From Ewingella americana ATCC 33852 (GTDB lineage Bacteria; Pseudomonadota; Gammaproteobacteria; Enterobacterales; Enterobacteriaceae), in NCBI RefSeq assembly GCF_000735345.1, contig NZ_JMPJ01000075.1, forward strand, positions 1 through 64,000: 64,000 nt of DNA, given 5' to 3'. The position numbers and the translations under genes are program-made. Position 1 is the first letter of the stretch; each line of letters starts with the position of its first letter. The notes beneath the pieces are model-generated. The model saw nothing but the letters and a program-made list of their open reading frames with translations, was not told the origin of the DNA and did not search any database. Below are positions 18,548 to 28,007 of this stretch, piece by piece.

Positions 18548-20077
18548 TTAGAAAAATAATATATCTTCATCAATATATGCTAGGGCTTCAACAATTGCCT
18601 CTCCACGCGTGGTTTTATATAGCGGGAAGTCTATAAACTTGAGGCCATTAATAAAAAATATGCAGCATGTTTTTCTGGATGTATCTATTCTTATATCTTT
18701 GAATATCTTAAACGCATACTTCTGGCAAGTTTCACGATCGGCCTTAACTTTCAAGTCTAATTTATTAACATCATCTATTATACTTATTCTTTTTTTCTCT
18801 CTTAAAAGTCTCAATGTCGTCTCATTCTTACGAAGCTCTTTATCCAACTCCTTAATTTCATTAGCCAGTATTGACACCTCTGGAGCCATTTTAAGAGCTA
18901 CAATTAATTTCTCTATTTGCTTATTAAGCTCAAAGTTACGCTTCGTTATTTGTTGAACTAAGCTTTTGGAATTGCCTGACTTTGTAAACTTGGTTGTGAA
19001 TACTAAAACCTGATGAATCAAAACTGAGTCTATTAACCCCCTCTTAATTGGTGGCGCATAGCAGCGATGTAGACGCCTCATGGGACACACATAATAGCCC
19101 GGATTATCACCCGCTACAGTTGTCACTATCATTGAGTGGTTGCATACGCTGCACTTCATGATAGAACGAAATATGTTTATTAAGTTGGGGTTATCTCGTT
19201 CACTTAACTTCCCGAAAGGTGAAAGCTTAATATCTTGTACTGAATTAAAAACATCATCACTCATAGCTGGAGGGTAATAGTTTTGGATTTCTTTCATCCC
19301 TTTTAGCTTTGAAGCATATGATGGAACGCAAGTCCCAATCAATGCTTTATTTGATAGCAAGTGTTCAATTGTGGAAGGGTTCCATTCCTTAACTTTTCCT
19401 TTAAAGGTTGGAGTGCTTTCATCATTTAATATTTTTGTTATTTTATTGAAAGACATCCCTTTAATTCTATATTCAAATATGTCTCTTATTACTTTAACCC
19501 GTTCATTAATAAGTTCAAACTCTCGCGTCTGTGGATTTAATTTCATCCATCGTGGGCATGCACTTGTCATTACTCTCCCAGTTAGAGCGGCTTCTTCGCG
19601 TTTTTTCTCCCAAGCTGATTTTAATCGTTTCGACTTTATTTCACTTTCTTCATTTGCTCTCTGTGCTATCAGAATTGCTTTGATGGAAGCGTATGGGTCA
19701 TCCAAAGATGAGGCCGTGTAATGAGATCCATCGCATAACGTGACAACCTCTATACCGGCTTTGAGAATACTCCTCAATCTCTCAGTTGCTTCACCTATGC
19801 GTTCTCGAGATAGGCGGTCAAGGCTTTCTATAAGCAATACCGTGCCCGGCTCTATCAGCCCAAGATCAACCGCCTCCATAAATTCACCAAAGGCACCTCG
19901 TTCAGCATGGGCCCCTGTGTAAGCACTCAAGCCTAAATCCTCATAATTAGTGTCATCCAAATCATACTGCGGATTTAAATCTAGCCACTGATTAATCAGA
20001 TTTCTTTGTCTTCTTACAGAATCGCCATTTTGTTGGATAGCATTGGAAAACCTCAGGTAAGCAATTGCTCTGCTCAT
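18548..20077 (-). CDS. Large serine recombinase
   Basis: A 509-residue large serine recombinase. The resolvase catalytic domain fills residues 1-150 with the nucleophile serine at 11 (AYLRFS) and the arginine motif ESLDRLSRERI; the recombinase domain follows (about 175-290, WNPSTIEHLLSNKALIGT), then a zinc ribbon (CSVCNHSM with CPMRRLHRC) and a coiled-coil C-terminal part. All parts needed for DNA breakage seem present. The gene is AT rich compared with the tail genes. It is separate from the tyrosine integrase at the other end of the prophage, so its role (inversion, a second integration system, or cargo) is open. Confidence 0.85.
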   Translation of the reverse strand: MSRAIAYLRFSNAIQQNGDSVRRQRNLINQWLDLNPQYDLDDTNYEDLGLSAYTGAHAERGAFGEFMEAVDLGLIEPGTVLLIESLDRLSRERIGEATERLRSILKAGIEVVTLCDGSHYTASSLDDPYASIKAILIAQRANEESEIKSKRLKSAWEKKREEAALTGRVMTSACPRWMKLNPQTREFELINERVKVIRDIFEYRIKGMSFNKITKILNDESTPTFKGKVKEWNPSTIEHLLSNKALIGTCVPSYASKLKGMKEIQNYYPPAMSDDVFNSVQDIKLSPFGKLSERDNPNLINIFRSIMKCSVCNHSMIVTTVAGDNPGYYVCPMRRLHRCYAPPIKRGLIDSVLIHQVLVFTTKFTKSGNSKSLVQQITKRNFELNKQIEKLIVALKMAPEVSILANEIKELDKELRKNETTLRLLREKKRISIIDDVNKLDLKVKADRETCQKYAFKIFKDIRIDTSRKTCCIFFINGLKFIDFPLYKTTRGEAIVEALAYIDEDILFF

Positions 20078-20212
20078 GACAAATTCCTATAAAGAAACAG
20101 TCATTTATATTTCCACACTATTGATGTTCATTTTGTGAACAAAATCAAACCTAATTAACTCCCGCCTAGCCACTTTTAGGTGGCTCATTCCCATCAGATT
20201 AATAAGCGCAGA

Positions 20213-21478
20213 TTAAACCTTTACACGTAGCAGATCACTAAAGCGGGTCGTATACGCGGGAGAGAGCATTTGTCGCTTCATCTCCCAACTTTTCTGCACG
20301 CCCTGCCCTGCAAACCAAACACGCCCCTTCCCACTGTGGTTAATCCCATCCAGCACAGCCATTAGCTGTTCGCTGTTGGACCGCGGCTTATACTCATCGA
20401 ATAAACCTAACTGCGCCACGCCTTGGCTGTAAAAATCACCGAGCATTACCCCGCACTTCTGAAACCGGTGCCCGTCCTGCCATATAGCATCAAGACATTG
20501 AGCTGCGGCGGCCACGATGTCCCGGCTGTCCTGTGTGGGTATCTGGAGCTTTGTCCCGGCAGTCTTGCCGTAATAGACCTCATTCACAGAGAACGGGCTG
20601 GTTTTAACGAACGCCGAAATGTGCCGGCAGTACTGCCGCTCACCGCGCAGCTTCTCCGCAGCTCTGACCGCGTGGCTGCAAATGGCTTCGCGCATCAGAT
20701 AATATTCGGTAACGCGGTCGCCGAAGGAGCGAGAACAGACTATCTGCTGCTTAGTTGGTGCAAACTCTTCCAGCTCTAAGCACGGCTCTCCGCGCAACTC
20801 CCTGACCGTACGCTCGAGCACTACGTTGAAATGCTTTCGTATTAGGCCGGTAGGTGCGTCAGCCAGTTGAAGAGCTGTTGTGATGCCCATGTCATTGAGC
20901 TTTTTCGATATCCGGCGGCCGACTCCCCATACATCACCAACCTCGACCAGCGCCATGAGTTTTCGCTGGCGCGCCAAGAGCGACAGATCCACAACACCGC
21001 CGGTCTTGGTCCATTTTTTAGCGGCATGATTAGCCAGCTTGGCGAGTGTTTTCGTCGGCCCTATGCCCACGCCGACCGTTAGACCAGTCCACTGCAAAAC
21101 CTTTGCCCGGACATCGCGCCCGAACTCCTCGAGATTCTTGCAATTACTGACCCCTTGGAGGTTCATGAAAGCTTCATCAATCGAGTATATTTCCACGGCG
21201 GGCGCCATCTCTTCCAGCACCGTCATGACGCGTGAGCTCATGTCTGCATAAAGTGCGTAATTGCTGCTGAACGTCACAATCTTGTGGCGCTCAAACAGAT
21301 CGCGCATTTTGAAGAACGGGTCCCCCATCTTGATGCCAAGCTTTTTTGCCTCCGCGCTGCGGGCGATAACACAGCCATCGTTGTTACTGAGAACGACAAC
21401 TGGCAGCCCTTTGAGGTCAGGCCGGAATACCGTCTCGCAACTGGCATAAAAGCTGTTCACATCCGCAAGGGCAAACAT
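20213..21478 (-). CDS. umuC: Translesion DNA polymerase V subunit UmuC
   Basis: A 421-residue Y-family polymerase. Catalytic acids are D6 ([14 protein letters not shown]) and D101-E102 (YSIDEAF), the same numbers as in E. coli UmuC; helix-hairpin-helix and little-finger regions follow, and a beta-clamp binding motif QLGLFDE lies near residue 365. With UmuD' it copies damaged DNA during the SOS response. The ATG at 21478 overlaps the umuD stop by one base (TGATG), so the two are coupled. Confidence 0.93.
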   Translation of the reverse strand: MFALADVNSFYASCETVFRPDLKGLPVVVLSNNDGCVIARSAEAKKLGIKMGDPFFKMRDLFERHKIVTFSSNYALYADMSSRVMTVLEEMAPAVEIYSIDEAFMNLQGVSNCKNLEEFGRDVRAKVLQWTGLTVGVGIGPTKTLAKLANHAAKKWTKTGGVVDLSLLARQRKLMALVEVGDVWGVGRRISKKLNDMGITTALQLADAPTGLIRKHFNVVLERTVRELRGEPCLELEEFAPTKQQIVCSRSFGDRVTEYYLMREAICSHAVRAAEKLRGERQYCRHISAFVKTSPFSVNEVYYGKTAGTKLQIPTQDSRDIVAAAAQCLDAIWQDGHRFQKCGVMLGDFYSQGVAQLGLFDEYKPRSNSEQLMAVLDGINHSGKGRVWFAGQGVQKSWEMKRQMLSPAYTTRFSDLLRVKV

Positions 21479-21900
21479 CACTGCAACCCATTAATGGTGA
21501 ACGTTACGACACCGAAAACTTCCAGCTCGTCCCCGCCGTCATGCAGAACGATAGGCGGAAAGTCGGGATTCATTGGGATTAGCTGAAGGACTGGGTGGGT
21601 GCAAAGCCGCTTTACTGTGTACTCACCCGCCACAGACGCGATGATGATGTCACCATGCTTTGCCTGCAGGCTTCTATCCACTACCAGCAATGACCCTTCG
21701 TAAATCCCCGCATCGACCATACTCATACCCGTGGCCATCACAAAGTATGTGGCCGCCGGGTGGTTAACGCAAAGCTCATTGAGATCGATGCCTTTTTCAA
21801 TGTAGTCCTGCGCGGGCGAAGGGAACCCCGCCTGCACTTTGTCTTGAAAAAAGGGGATGGAAAGCTTTAAAGGTTCTGGAACTGGGTAAAAGATATTCAT
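21478..21900 (-). CDS. umuD: SOS mutagenesis protein UmuD
   Basis: A 140-residue UmuD with all autocleavage elements: Ala24-Gly25 cleavage site ([13 protein letters not shown]), nucleophile Ser60 ([11 protein letters not shown]) and Lys97 (YTVKRL), the same positions as in E. coli. RecA filaments trigger removal of the first 24 residues to make UmuD'. The ATG at 21900 is chosen over an upstream one because it gives exactly this numbering. A LexA box lies 18 bases upstream. Confidence 0.92.
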   Translation of the reverse strand: MNIFYPVPEPLKLSIPFFQDKVQAGFPSPAQDYIEKGIDLNELCVNHPAATYFVMATGMSMVDAGIYEGSLLVVDRSLQAKHGDIIIASVAGEYTVKRLCTHPVLQLIPMNPDFPPIVLHDGGDELEVFGVVTFTINGLQ

Positions 21901-21917
21901 AATGCACGCCCACAAAT

Positions 21918-21937
21918 AACTGGTTATACATACAGTA
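21918..21937 (-). promoter_or_regulatory. LexA (SOS) box of umuDC
   Basis: On the minus strand TACTGTATGTATAACCAGTT fits the CTG-N10-CAG LexA consensus with the AT-rich centre. It sits just ahead of umuD, so the pair should be induced by DNA damage independently of the phage late promoter. Confidence 0.88.
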
Positions 21938-22013
21938 TAATCATGAGTTTTTTGTGTTGGGAAGTCCGATTTTGAAAAGTGCCGTTATGATGCTGATCGG
22001 GAAGGAAAGAAAA

Positions 22014-23186
22014 TTATGAAGCTTGTTCTGCCTGAGAAACGTCGATCATTGCTAATTTTACAGCCTCTATCTGAGCACGACAGGCGTCAGGGTCTTCAAG
22101 GGCGAGCTCAAGAAGTGCGAATAACTGCTTGATAGCTCCGGTATGGTACGCAGCTGACACACCAGTTGTGTCGAGGTATTTGAAGTCCTTAATGACGGTT
22201 TTGTCGCTAAATTCACGGTCCCCATAAGTTTTGATTGCTACCGGGCAGAACTTCTCCACGTCCTGAGCAATTAAGCCAACCGCCTCCCCGCCATCTTTCA
22301 TTTCGTATGAGCATCCGCGCCAGCTACAGACCGCCGATAGAGGGTTTTCAACTTCCTTTATTTTGGTTTTGTGACGCTCATCCGAAGCATTTATCCAAGC
22401 GCCTGAAGACGTAGCAGATCCATCAACACTAAATGTCCACTGCCGCTCGATTCCACTTGTGGATGCCCCATTATAATAAATTGAATACGAGAGCGAATTT
22501 AAACCACCTCCCCGCTTTATACCCGCCAACCAGCCATCAGAAAACCATTTATAAAGGAGTGCTCCTACAAAATCATTAGTGCCTGCTGATCCGTCAGAGC
22601 TAAACATCTCAATATCATTGTTTCTACCCAACCCGCCTTGGTAGCGCCCGCGAAATGAAAACCCCCCAGCTAGATTTACTTCTGATCCACCATTAAATCT
22701 CATATATCCCGAGGCGACACTCCCTGTCTTAAGAAGCACATCATTTGTGTTTGCTTTGCTTTCCATGTCGGCTGTCAGCTTTAAAAATGATGATCCTGTT
22801 ACCTTTGTTCCGTCAGGCATCGTGAGTGTTACCGTGCCGTTGCCAGTGTAGAAAGCCTGCCACACTGCGGCCATAGCCTGATTGTCTGTAAAAGCCTTGG
22901 ATATTTGCGTCGCCAGCGTCATCGTGATGGCAGTTCTGTCACCACTTAGCATCGGAATACCGACATACGGAGCGCCAGTGGCAGCAACCGGGAAGGGCAT
23001 AACCAGCGTTATCTGGACATCATTATCGATACTTTTAATTTCATAACCACGCGGGCTGGCTGTGCTGTAACCAATCAGCAGCATGTCGCCTGCACGAAGG
23101 CCGGAGCTCATCCACCAAGTATTGGTCCCTCTTACCACCGCGCTGTTAGCGGTTGTATCTACCGTGCCGTTTGAATACCACGTCAT
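22014..23186 (-). CDS. Tail fibre with S74 chaperone domain
   Basis: A 390-residue receptor-binding fibre. The N-terminal part (MTWYSNGTVDTTANSAVVRG) resembles the short repeat that attaches fibres to lambda-like J proteins; a beta-rich middle carries the receptor contact, and residues about 285-390 form an intramolecular chaperone of the endosialidase/peptidase S74 type (NASDERHKTKI, GLIAQDVE) that folds the trimer and cuts itself off. The ATG at 23186 has GGAG upstream. It follows J after a terminator-like hairpin. Confidence 0.82.
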   Translation of the reverse strand: MTWYSNGTVDTTANSAVVRGTNTWWMSSGLRAGDMLLIGYSTASPRGYEIKSIDNDVQITLVMPFPVAATGAPYVGIPMLSGDRTAITMTLATQISKAFTDNQAMAAVWQAFYTGNGTVTLTMPDGTKVTGSSFLKLTADMESKANTNDVLLKTGSVASGYMRFNGGSEVNLAGGFSFRGRYQGGLGRNNDIEMFSSDGSAGTNDFVGALLYKWFSDGWLAGIKRGGGLNSLSYSIYYNGASTSGIERQWTFSVDGSATSSGAWINASDERHKTKIKEVENPLSAVCSWRGCSYEMKDGGEAVGLIAQDVEKFCPVAIKTYGDREFSDKTVIKDFKYLDTTGVSAAYHTGAIKQLFALLELALEDPDACRAQIEAVKLAMIDVSQAEQAS

Positions 23187-23202
23187 TCTTTTCTCCAGAC
23201 AT

Positions 23203-23225
23203 AAAAAAACCCGCCGAAGCGGGTT
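23203..23225 (-). terminator. Terminator between J and tail fibre
   Basis: On the minus strand AACCCGC-TTCG-GCGGGTT is followed by TTTTT. It would reduce tail-fibre expression unless Q-modified polymerase reads through. Confidence 0.75.
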
Positions 23226-23244
23226 GGATATGGAAAGTTTTAGG

Positions 23245-26200
23245 TTAGCTAATAACGCTAGCATTACGGCTGACGAAAACGTTATAGCTTGCGCTGCTAA
23301 TAGTCACCGTGCCGGGAGCATTGACACCATTATTTATCGCAAAAGTAACTGGGACATTGCCCGTGCCTGCGGGGACCATAAAGGTGAAACCCTCTGATGA
23401 CCATGTTTTGGCATCAGCCCCAGCTACAACAGCTCCCAGCACCATTATTCGTATATAAGATCCAGTACCTGCGCCACTGGCAGTTATCGAAGCAATAAAC
23501 GAACCAGACACTGATACTTTACGAGCGAATCCGGGGTCCTGCGCCACGCTAAACAGCGTACCGGTAACTACGCCACCGGATGGAACGCCTGTCTCTCGGG
23601 CATTTAGTGTGCGAGCGATGCTAAAATCAGCCAAATCGCCCACCAATTTCGCGGCATAAACTGTCCCAGCGAAGTTGCCATCAGTGGCATCTACCGTTCC
23701 ACGAAAATGGCCATCGGTTGCATAAACCGTGCCTCTCACTATTACGTCATTAAATTCGACTTTACCGCTTTTCGGCAAGTTCCAACCAGTCTGGCCACTG
23801 ACAAAGTTTGTGGACTGGAGAGTATCCGATATTTTCGCAAAATCGATACTTGCGGTTTGGATAAATGCAGAGTTAATGAACACGTCTCCATTCACCACGG
23901 CCCACGGTGAGTAATAATTACCGTTAGAGCCACTCATCAAAACGAGCTGATTCGCGTTAAAGGCGATACGGGTTAATACAGGTTTTCCCTGCTCAGCAAT
24001 AACGGCGATCGACATGCCTGCATCGTAATAATTCCCGCCCATATTTACGCCGGCTTTCATGCTATAAATAGCGCTGCCTGAGCCGTCATTATTGAAGACT
24101 GATGTCATTTTCTGTTCGAGCGCAGCCGTGTTTGTCTGCACCTTTCCGGTTAATGAATCGACTGAGCTGTTTGTGGCCTGTACCGTGGTTGTAAGGTCTG
24201 CGAGAGCTTGCTGGGTATTAGCAATAGTCGTAGTGACAATCAGAACATCAGCGCGAACCGCGCCCAATTGTGCGTATTGGTGCTGTATGCCAGCATTGTT
24301 GGCCAGCGCCGTTTGCAGAATGGCCTCAACGCTTCCCCCAATCTGCTCGGTCAGCCGGCGGCCATCTTCCGCATTCAGCAAGTCATCAGCAATTTCGCCG
24401 AGATAGTCATTGGCCTGGTCGTTGGACATTCCACGCACCCAATCGGTATACCCCGACTCGTTGCCGGTTTTATCCACCAACTGGGCGCGGTACCAGAATA
24501 TTTGACCGGGTCTCAACCCAAGTTGAGTATACGTCGCCTGTGGATATGGCACGTCAGACAGCAGAATCGGGTTAGATTTGTCCTCGTTTGGGGTGTACTG
24601 AATTTCGGTTTTGAGAGTATCCGAAGTGTTGGCAGGGAACCCCCAGTTAAGTGAGATCCCCCAGTTTATCGCCGTGGCCGCCAGACCGATGGGTTTCGGT
24701 GGATTGCCCACCTTACCTGTCAACGTGGCTTCCTGCGAATACCCCCACCCGCTGGATATCTCGGCGGCATTGATCGCACGAACGCGAACGAGGTAGCGGC
24801 CAGCGTAAATGCCGGGCACCTCAAACGACGTTGTGGAGCTGCGTGGCACGTTAACCCAGTTGCCATCGTTACGGCGCCACTGTGCTTCATAGGCGATAGC
24901 ATTTGGAGTGGCATCCCACGTCGCTCTCATCGTTTGAACGCTAATTGTCTGCTCGACCACGGAGAATGAGCTGATCTGGATATTGGCCGGCGCTGACTGG
25001 TTGCCGGGGGGAATCACGCTGATTGGCCGTTGGTCAATCTGAGCGCCAGTGTCAATTCGGGCAAACTTGTCGGGATCATGCAAAACGCCGGTGATGGTAA
25101 ATGTGCCGTCATCATTTTCAGCCGTGCTAGTGATTCGGTATTGCTGTGCAAAAAGCTCATCCGACTCAACCACCCACACGCATTCAGCCTCCGGGGTCTC
25201 TGAATAGGCGGTGCTGACAGTGACAACATTCCCGTTGATCGCCTGAATCGTCCTGCTTTGAGAAATTCCTGTCGGCAAGTTCACCTGCATACGGTCGCCG
25301 GGCTTGGCACTTGGCACTCTATCCAAGCTTATGACGCGGCCCGAAGCCGAACTAACGCGTCCGCCGGTGATTCGCCCGGACAAGTTCTCATCTGCAACGG
25401 CAATGATATAGCCGGGCTGGGGAATGTCACCGTCAAGGCCCACAGAGAATGTGACAACGCGGTCGCTGTTATTGGTCAGAATCCCCCATCGCCCCTTCCT
25501 ATTAGCTTCTGACTGGCGGGTGCAGCCAATCGCGGTCAACTCAAGCTGGTTAAAGACTTTGTAGCGGTTAACCAACGCCTGTTCAAACACAGGCTCCATC
25601 GCGTCAGCATAAGCATTATCAGGATCAGACCACGAAACCAGAGCAGACGAATAGCGGGTTTTTGTGTTGCTACTGGAGTAGGTAAATAGGCCATTAACAA
25701 CGTTCGCGTTTGTGAAGTTGTAATCCACGTCGCGAGGCATATCTGCCAGAGCAAAAATCTGATCCCCGCCCCAGTATGTCATTCCACGGAAAATAGCCGC
25801 GAAATCCCGCAGGACGGTGTAGGCATCGTTGCGGTTCTGGACATACACGTTGCAGATGTAGCGCGGCTCGGTGCCGTTTCCACCTCGACCGTCGGGAACA
25901 GGCTGATCGCAATACTGGGCCACCTGATACAACGTCCATTTATCGATATTGGCTGCCGTCAGCCGATCGCCAAGCCCAAAGCGCTCGGAGACCACGATAT
26001 CGTAGAAAATCCATGCTGGGTTATCCGTCCACGCCCACTTAAAGCCACCCTGCCATATTCCAGAGTATGTTCTGTTGATAGGGTCGTAATTGTCCGGCAC
26101 CCGCACGATGCGCATTTTTGTATCAACCGACACAGGCGGGATCGATCCGTTAAATTGGCTTGAATCGAATTCGATATAAAGCAGAACGGTATTCGGATAG

Positions 26201-26862
26201 CGCAATTTAGCATCGATAACTTCCGTAAAGCTTTGCAGCATCATCGCATCGCCAATCTTGGCGCTGTTGGCGTCTGCCGTTACCTTTCTCAGGCGAAGCG
26301 TCCATGTGCTACCAGACTGCGGCAAATCAATTCGATGGCTTCTTTCATACCCAGTTGTCGTCTTGCCAGTAACCGAGGTGTCTACGACGGTTTGCCATGT
26401 TCCCCCGTCGGTCTGACGCTCGATCACATAATTAATGCTGTAGCCAACGAGGTCTCCGTTGTCTTTTTGATTAAACAGCGCGGGCCATTTAAGGCGCAAT
26501 CGAACCGCTGACAGTTGAGTATTCGTAAATGTCCGAGTCCATGCGCTGGTGCTTTTTACCTCGGTCCCTACATTGATTTCATTATTGGAACCCGGCAACC
26601 CTTGAATATAGGTTTGCGCCTGCGTGCCCGACCGGAAATCCCACGTCACGCCGCTGAAGTTATTGCTGCCATCAGGGTTCTGGAGTGGGGTCCCATCTAA
26701 ATAAATATTTTGCGCCGTCAGGCCGCCCGCCCACTCTCCCTCACCCAGCGCGATCAACACCTTTGCTTTCGCAATGGACTGGAGATCGTCCGGCTGTTCT
26801 ACAGGCGTGCGTGATGAAGAGCTGCCACCTTTGCGGCCTCTGATTGCGGTAGCTGTTGCCAT
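23245..26862 (-). CDS. Host specificity protein J (central tail tip)
   Basis: A 1205-residue lambda J homologue, close to the usual length. It forms the tail-tip hub and contacts the receptor, often an outer-membrane porin. Seen in it: the N-terminal stretch KGGSSSSRTPVEQPDDLQSIAKAKVLIALGEG, GVTWDFRSGTQAQTYIQG, two fibronectin type III-like segments around residues 640-800, and a C-terminal helical and beta region after 900. The next gene upstream is tail-assembly gene I. Confidence 0.92.
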   Translation of the reverse strand: MATATAIRGRKGGSSSSRTPVEQPDDLQSIAKAKVLIALGEGEWAGGLTAQNIYLDGTPLQNPDGSNNFSGVTWDFRSGTQAQTYIQGLPGSNNEINVGTEVKSTSAWTRTFTNTQLSAVRLRLKWPALFNQKDNGDLVGYSINYVIERQTDGGTWQTVVDTSVTGKTTTGYERSHRIDLPQSGSTWTLRLRKVTADANSAKIGDAMMLQSFTEVIDAKLRYPNTVLLYIEFDSSQFNGSIPPVSVDTKMRIVRVPDNYDPINRTYSGIWQGGFKWAWTDNPAWIFYDIVVSERFGLGDRLTAANIDKWTLYQVAQYCDQPVPDGRGGNGTEPRYICNVYVQNRNDAYTVLRDFAAIFRGMTYWGGDQIFALADMPRDVDYNFTNANVVNGLFTYSSSNTKTRYSSALVSWSDPDNAYADAMEPVFEQALVNRYKVFNQLELTAIGCTRQSEANRKGRWGILTNNSDRVVTFSVGLDGDIPQPGYIIAVADENLSGRITGGRVSSASGRVISLDRVPSAKPGDRMQVNLPTGISQSRTIQAINGNVVTVSTAYSETPEAECVWVVESDELFAQQYRITSTAENDDGTFTITGVLHDPDKFARIDTGAQIDQRPISVIPPGNQSAPANIQISSFSVVEQTISVQTMRATWDATPNAIAYEAQWRRNDGNWVNVPRSSTTSFEVPGIYAGRYLVRVRAINAAEISSGWGYSQEATLTGKVGNPPKPIGLAATAINWGISLNWGFPANTSDTLKTEIQYTPNEDKSNPILLSDVPYPQATYTQLGLRPGQIFWYRAQLVDKTGNESGYTDWVRGMSNDQANDYLGEIADDLLNAEDGRRLTEQIGGSVEAILQTALANNAGIQHQYAQLGAVRADVLIVTTTIANTQQALADLTTTVQATNSSVDSLTGKVQTNTAALEQKMTSVFNNDGSGSAIYSMKAGVNMGGNYYDAGMSIAVIAEQGKPVLTRIAFNANQLVLMSGSNGNYYSPWAVVNGDVFINSAFIQTASIDFAKISDTLQSTNFVSGQTGWNLPKSGKVEFNDVIVRGTVYATDGHFRGTVDATDGNFAGTVYAAKLVGDLADFSIARTLNARETGVPSGGVVTGTLFSVAQDPGFARKVSVSGSFIASITASGAGTGSYIRIMVLGAVVAGADAKTWSSEGFTFMVPAGTGNVPVTFAINNGVNAPGTVTISSASYNVFVSRNASVIS

Positions 26863-26873
26863 ATTTAGCCCAT

Positions 26874-26898
26874 AAAAAAGGCCGCCCGAAGGCAGCCT
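26874..26898 (-). terminator. Terminator between gene I and J
   Basis: GGCTGCC-TTCG-GGCGGCC followed by TTTTTT on the minus strand. Its sequence is almost repeated at 46650-46674. Confidence 0.7.
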
Positions 26899-26925
26899 TA
26901 GAGAAAGGAATTAGATAAGTGTTTT

Positions 26926-27513
26926 TTACTGCTGGTCTTCCACGTAGATACCCGCAGAGATAATCGCCCCGCCCACGCGGCGACGGCCATAACCTAAAGC
27001 CACCGGATAGCCCTGTGAGGCCGTATTCGTCACACCACCGAAGGCATATGAGGCTTGGTTGGCTGAATCCTGCTTACTGGCGAGCCCTGAAGCTTGCGGT
27101 GATAGCATCTGAATAACGCCACCAGCCGCTAAGGCAATACCAGGCGCGACTAATGCCATACTTGCACCAGCTGTAAAACCTGAAAGCGCATAGCCAGCGA
27201 CCACTAAGGCGACACCCAATATGGTCTGAAAAAGGCCAGCTCTTTTGCTACCAATGATTACAGGTACAATGCGAATAACATCTGAAGTGACCGGATAACC
27301 CAAATCATCCTCACCAATATTCTTTTTCCCTCTGAATAGGGCATATGTTAATCCACGCCTATTACTTGTAATCATGAACTTTTCGAATCCCTCAATCGTT
27401 GCTGCTAAGGAGCGGGATGCTTCATGTATGGTGCTTATCAGCCGGTGATGTGTTTTCCCAAAAGTTTTGCCAAGAATTCCCCCCAGCTCAATTTGAGTCA
27501 TTAGCTCTGCCAT
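26926..27513 (-). CDS. Tail assembly protein I
   Basis: A 195-residue lambda gpI homologue needed for tail-tip assembly. The start MAELMTQIELGGILGKTFGK, the central glycine-rich hydrophobic segment (VVAGYALSGFTAGASMALVAPGIALAAGG) and the serine/glycine tail are family features. It normally lies between K and J, as here, except that a lipoprotein gene has been inserted before it. Confidence 0.88.
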   Translation of the reverse strand: MAELMTQIELGGILGKTFGKTHHRLISTIHEASRSLAATIEGFEKFMITSNRRGLTYALFRGKKNIGEDDLGYPVTSDVIRIVPVIIGSKRAGLFQTILGVALVVAGYALSGFTAGASMALVAPGIALAAGGVIQMLSPQASGLASKQDSANQASYAFGGVTNTASQGYPVALGYGRRRVGGAIISAGIYVEDQQ

Positions 27514-27524
27514 ATTACCCCCAT

Positions 27525-27548
27525 AAAAAAAGCCGCTTGCGCGGCCTT
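27525..27548 (-). terminator. Terminator after lipoprotein gene
   Basis: GGCCGC-GCAA-GCGGC followed by TTTTTTT on the minus strand, two bases after the lipoprotein stop. It isolates the cargo gene from tail gene I. Confidence 0.75.
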
Positions 27549-27550
27549 TA

Positions 27551-27976
27551 CTAAATGCTTGTTGGTCTCAGATCTAACCCAGAACTTGTGTCTCCCGTAA
27601 TTCTGAATTTCTGAATTTCGTTAGGTTTTATTTCTGTGGAATTCTCTTTAATTGGCTGCCCAATTTGGAATCCACACAATCCTTTCCCATCCTTATCACC
27701 GGTAATAGCGAGGATGTGCCTGCCATCTTGAACTTTTATTGAGGTAGTTTCCCCAGTTCCAATTCTAGCAAAAGGCTTACCATCTATTAGAGCCGAAACG
27801 AAACAACCTCCGCCAGCAAACCATCCATTATCTCGGGTGATAATAATTGTTGAATTGCCCTGAGACTCAAGAAGAATTCGGTCGTTGGGTACTGCTTTTG
27901 CTTTTTCTGCGGTGACAGGAGAAGTGGAACAGCCAGCCATTCCCACAACAGCCAAGACTAGAAGTAGTTTTTTCAT
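27551..27976 (-). CDS. Prophage lipoprotein, probable cargo gene
   Basis: A 141-residue lipoprotein inserted between tail genes K and I. The signal peptide MKKLLLVLAVVGMAGC ends in a lipobox; the mature domain (residues about 25-141) contains FAGGGCFVSALIDGKPFARI and GDKDGKGLCGFQIGQPI, a small beta-rich domain with two cysteines. Its start has a clear AAGGA site. Placement in the tail operon with its own terminator is typical of lysogenic-conversion genes; some phage lipoproteins block the receptor against superinfection, but that role is only a guess here. Confidence 0.7.
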   Translation of the reverse strand: MKKLLLVLAVVGMAGCSTSPVTAEKAKAVPNDRILLESQGNSTIIITRDNGWFAGGGCFVSALIDGKPFARIGTGETTSIKVQDGRHILAITGDKDGKGLCGFQIGQPIKENSTEIKPNEIQKFRITGDTSSGLDLRPTSI

Positions 27977-28007
27977 GTCCTTTTCCTTTTTGAAAATCAC
28001 CAGAAGA

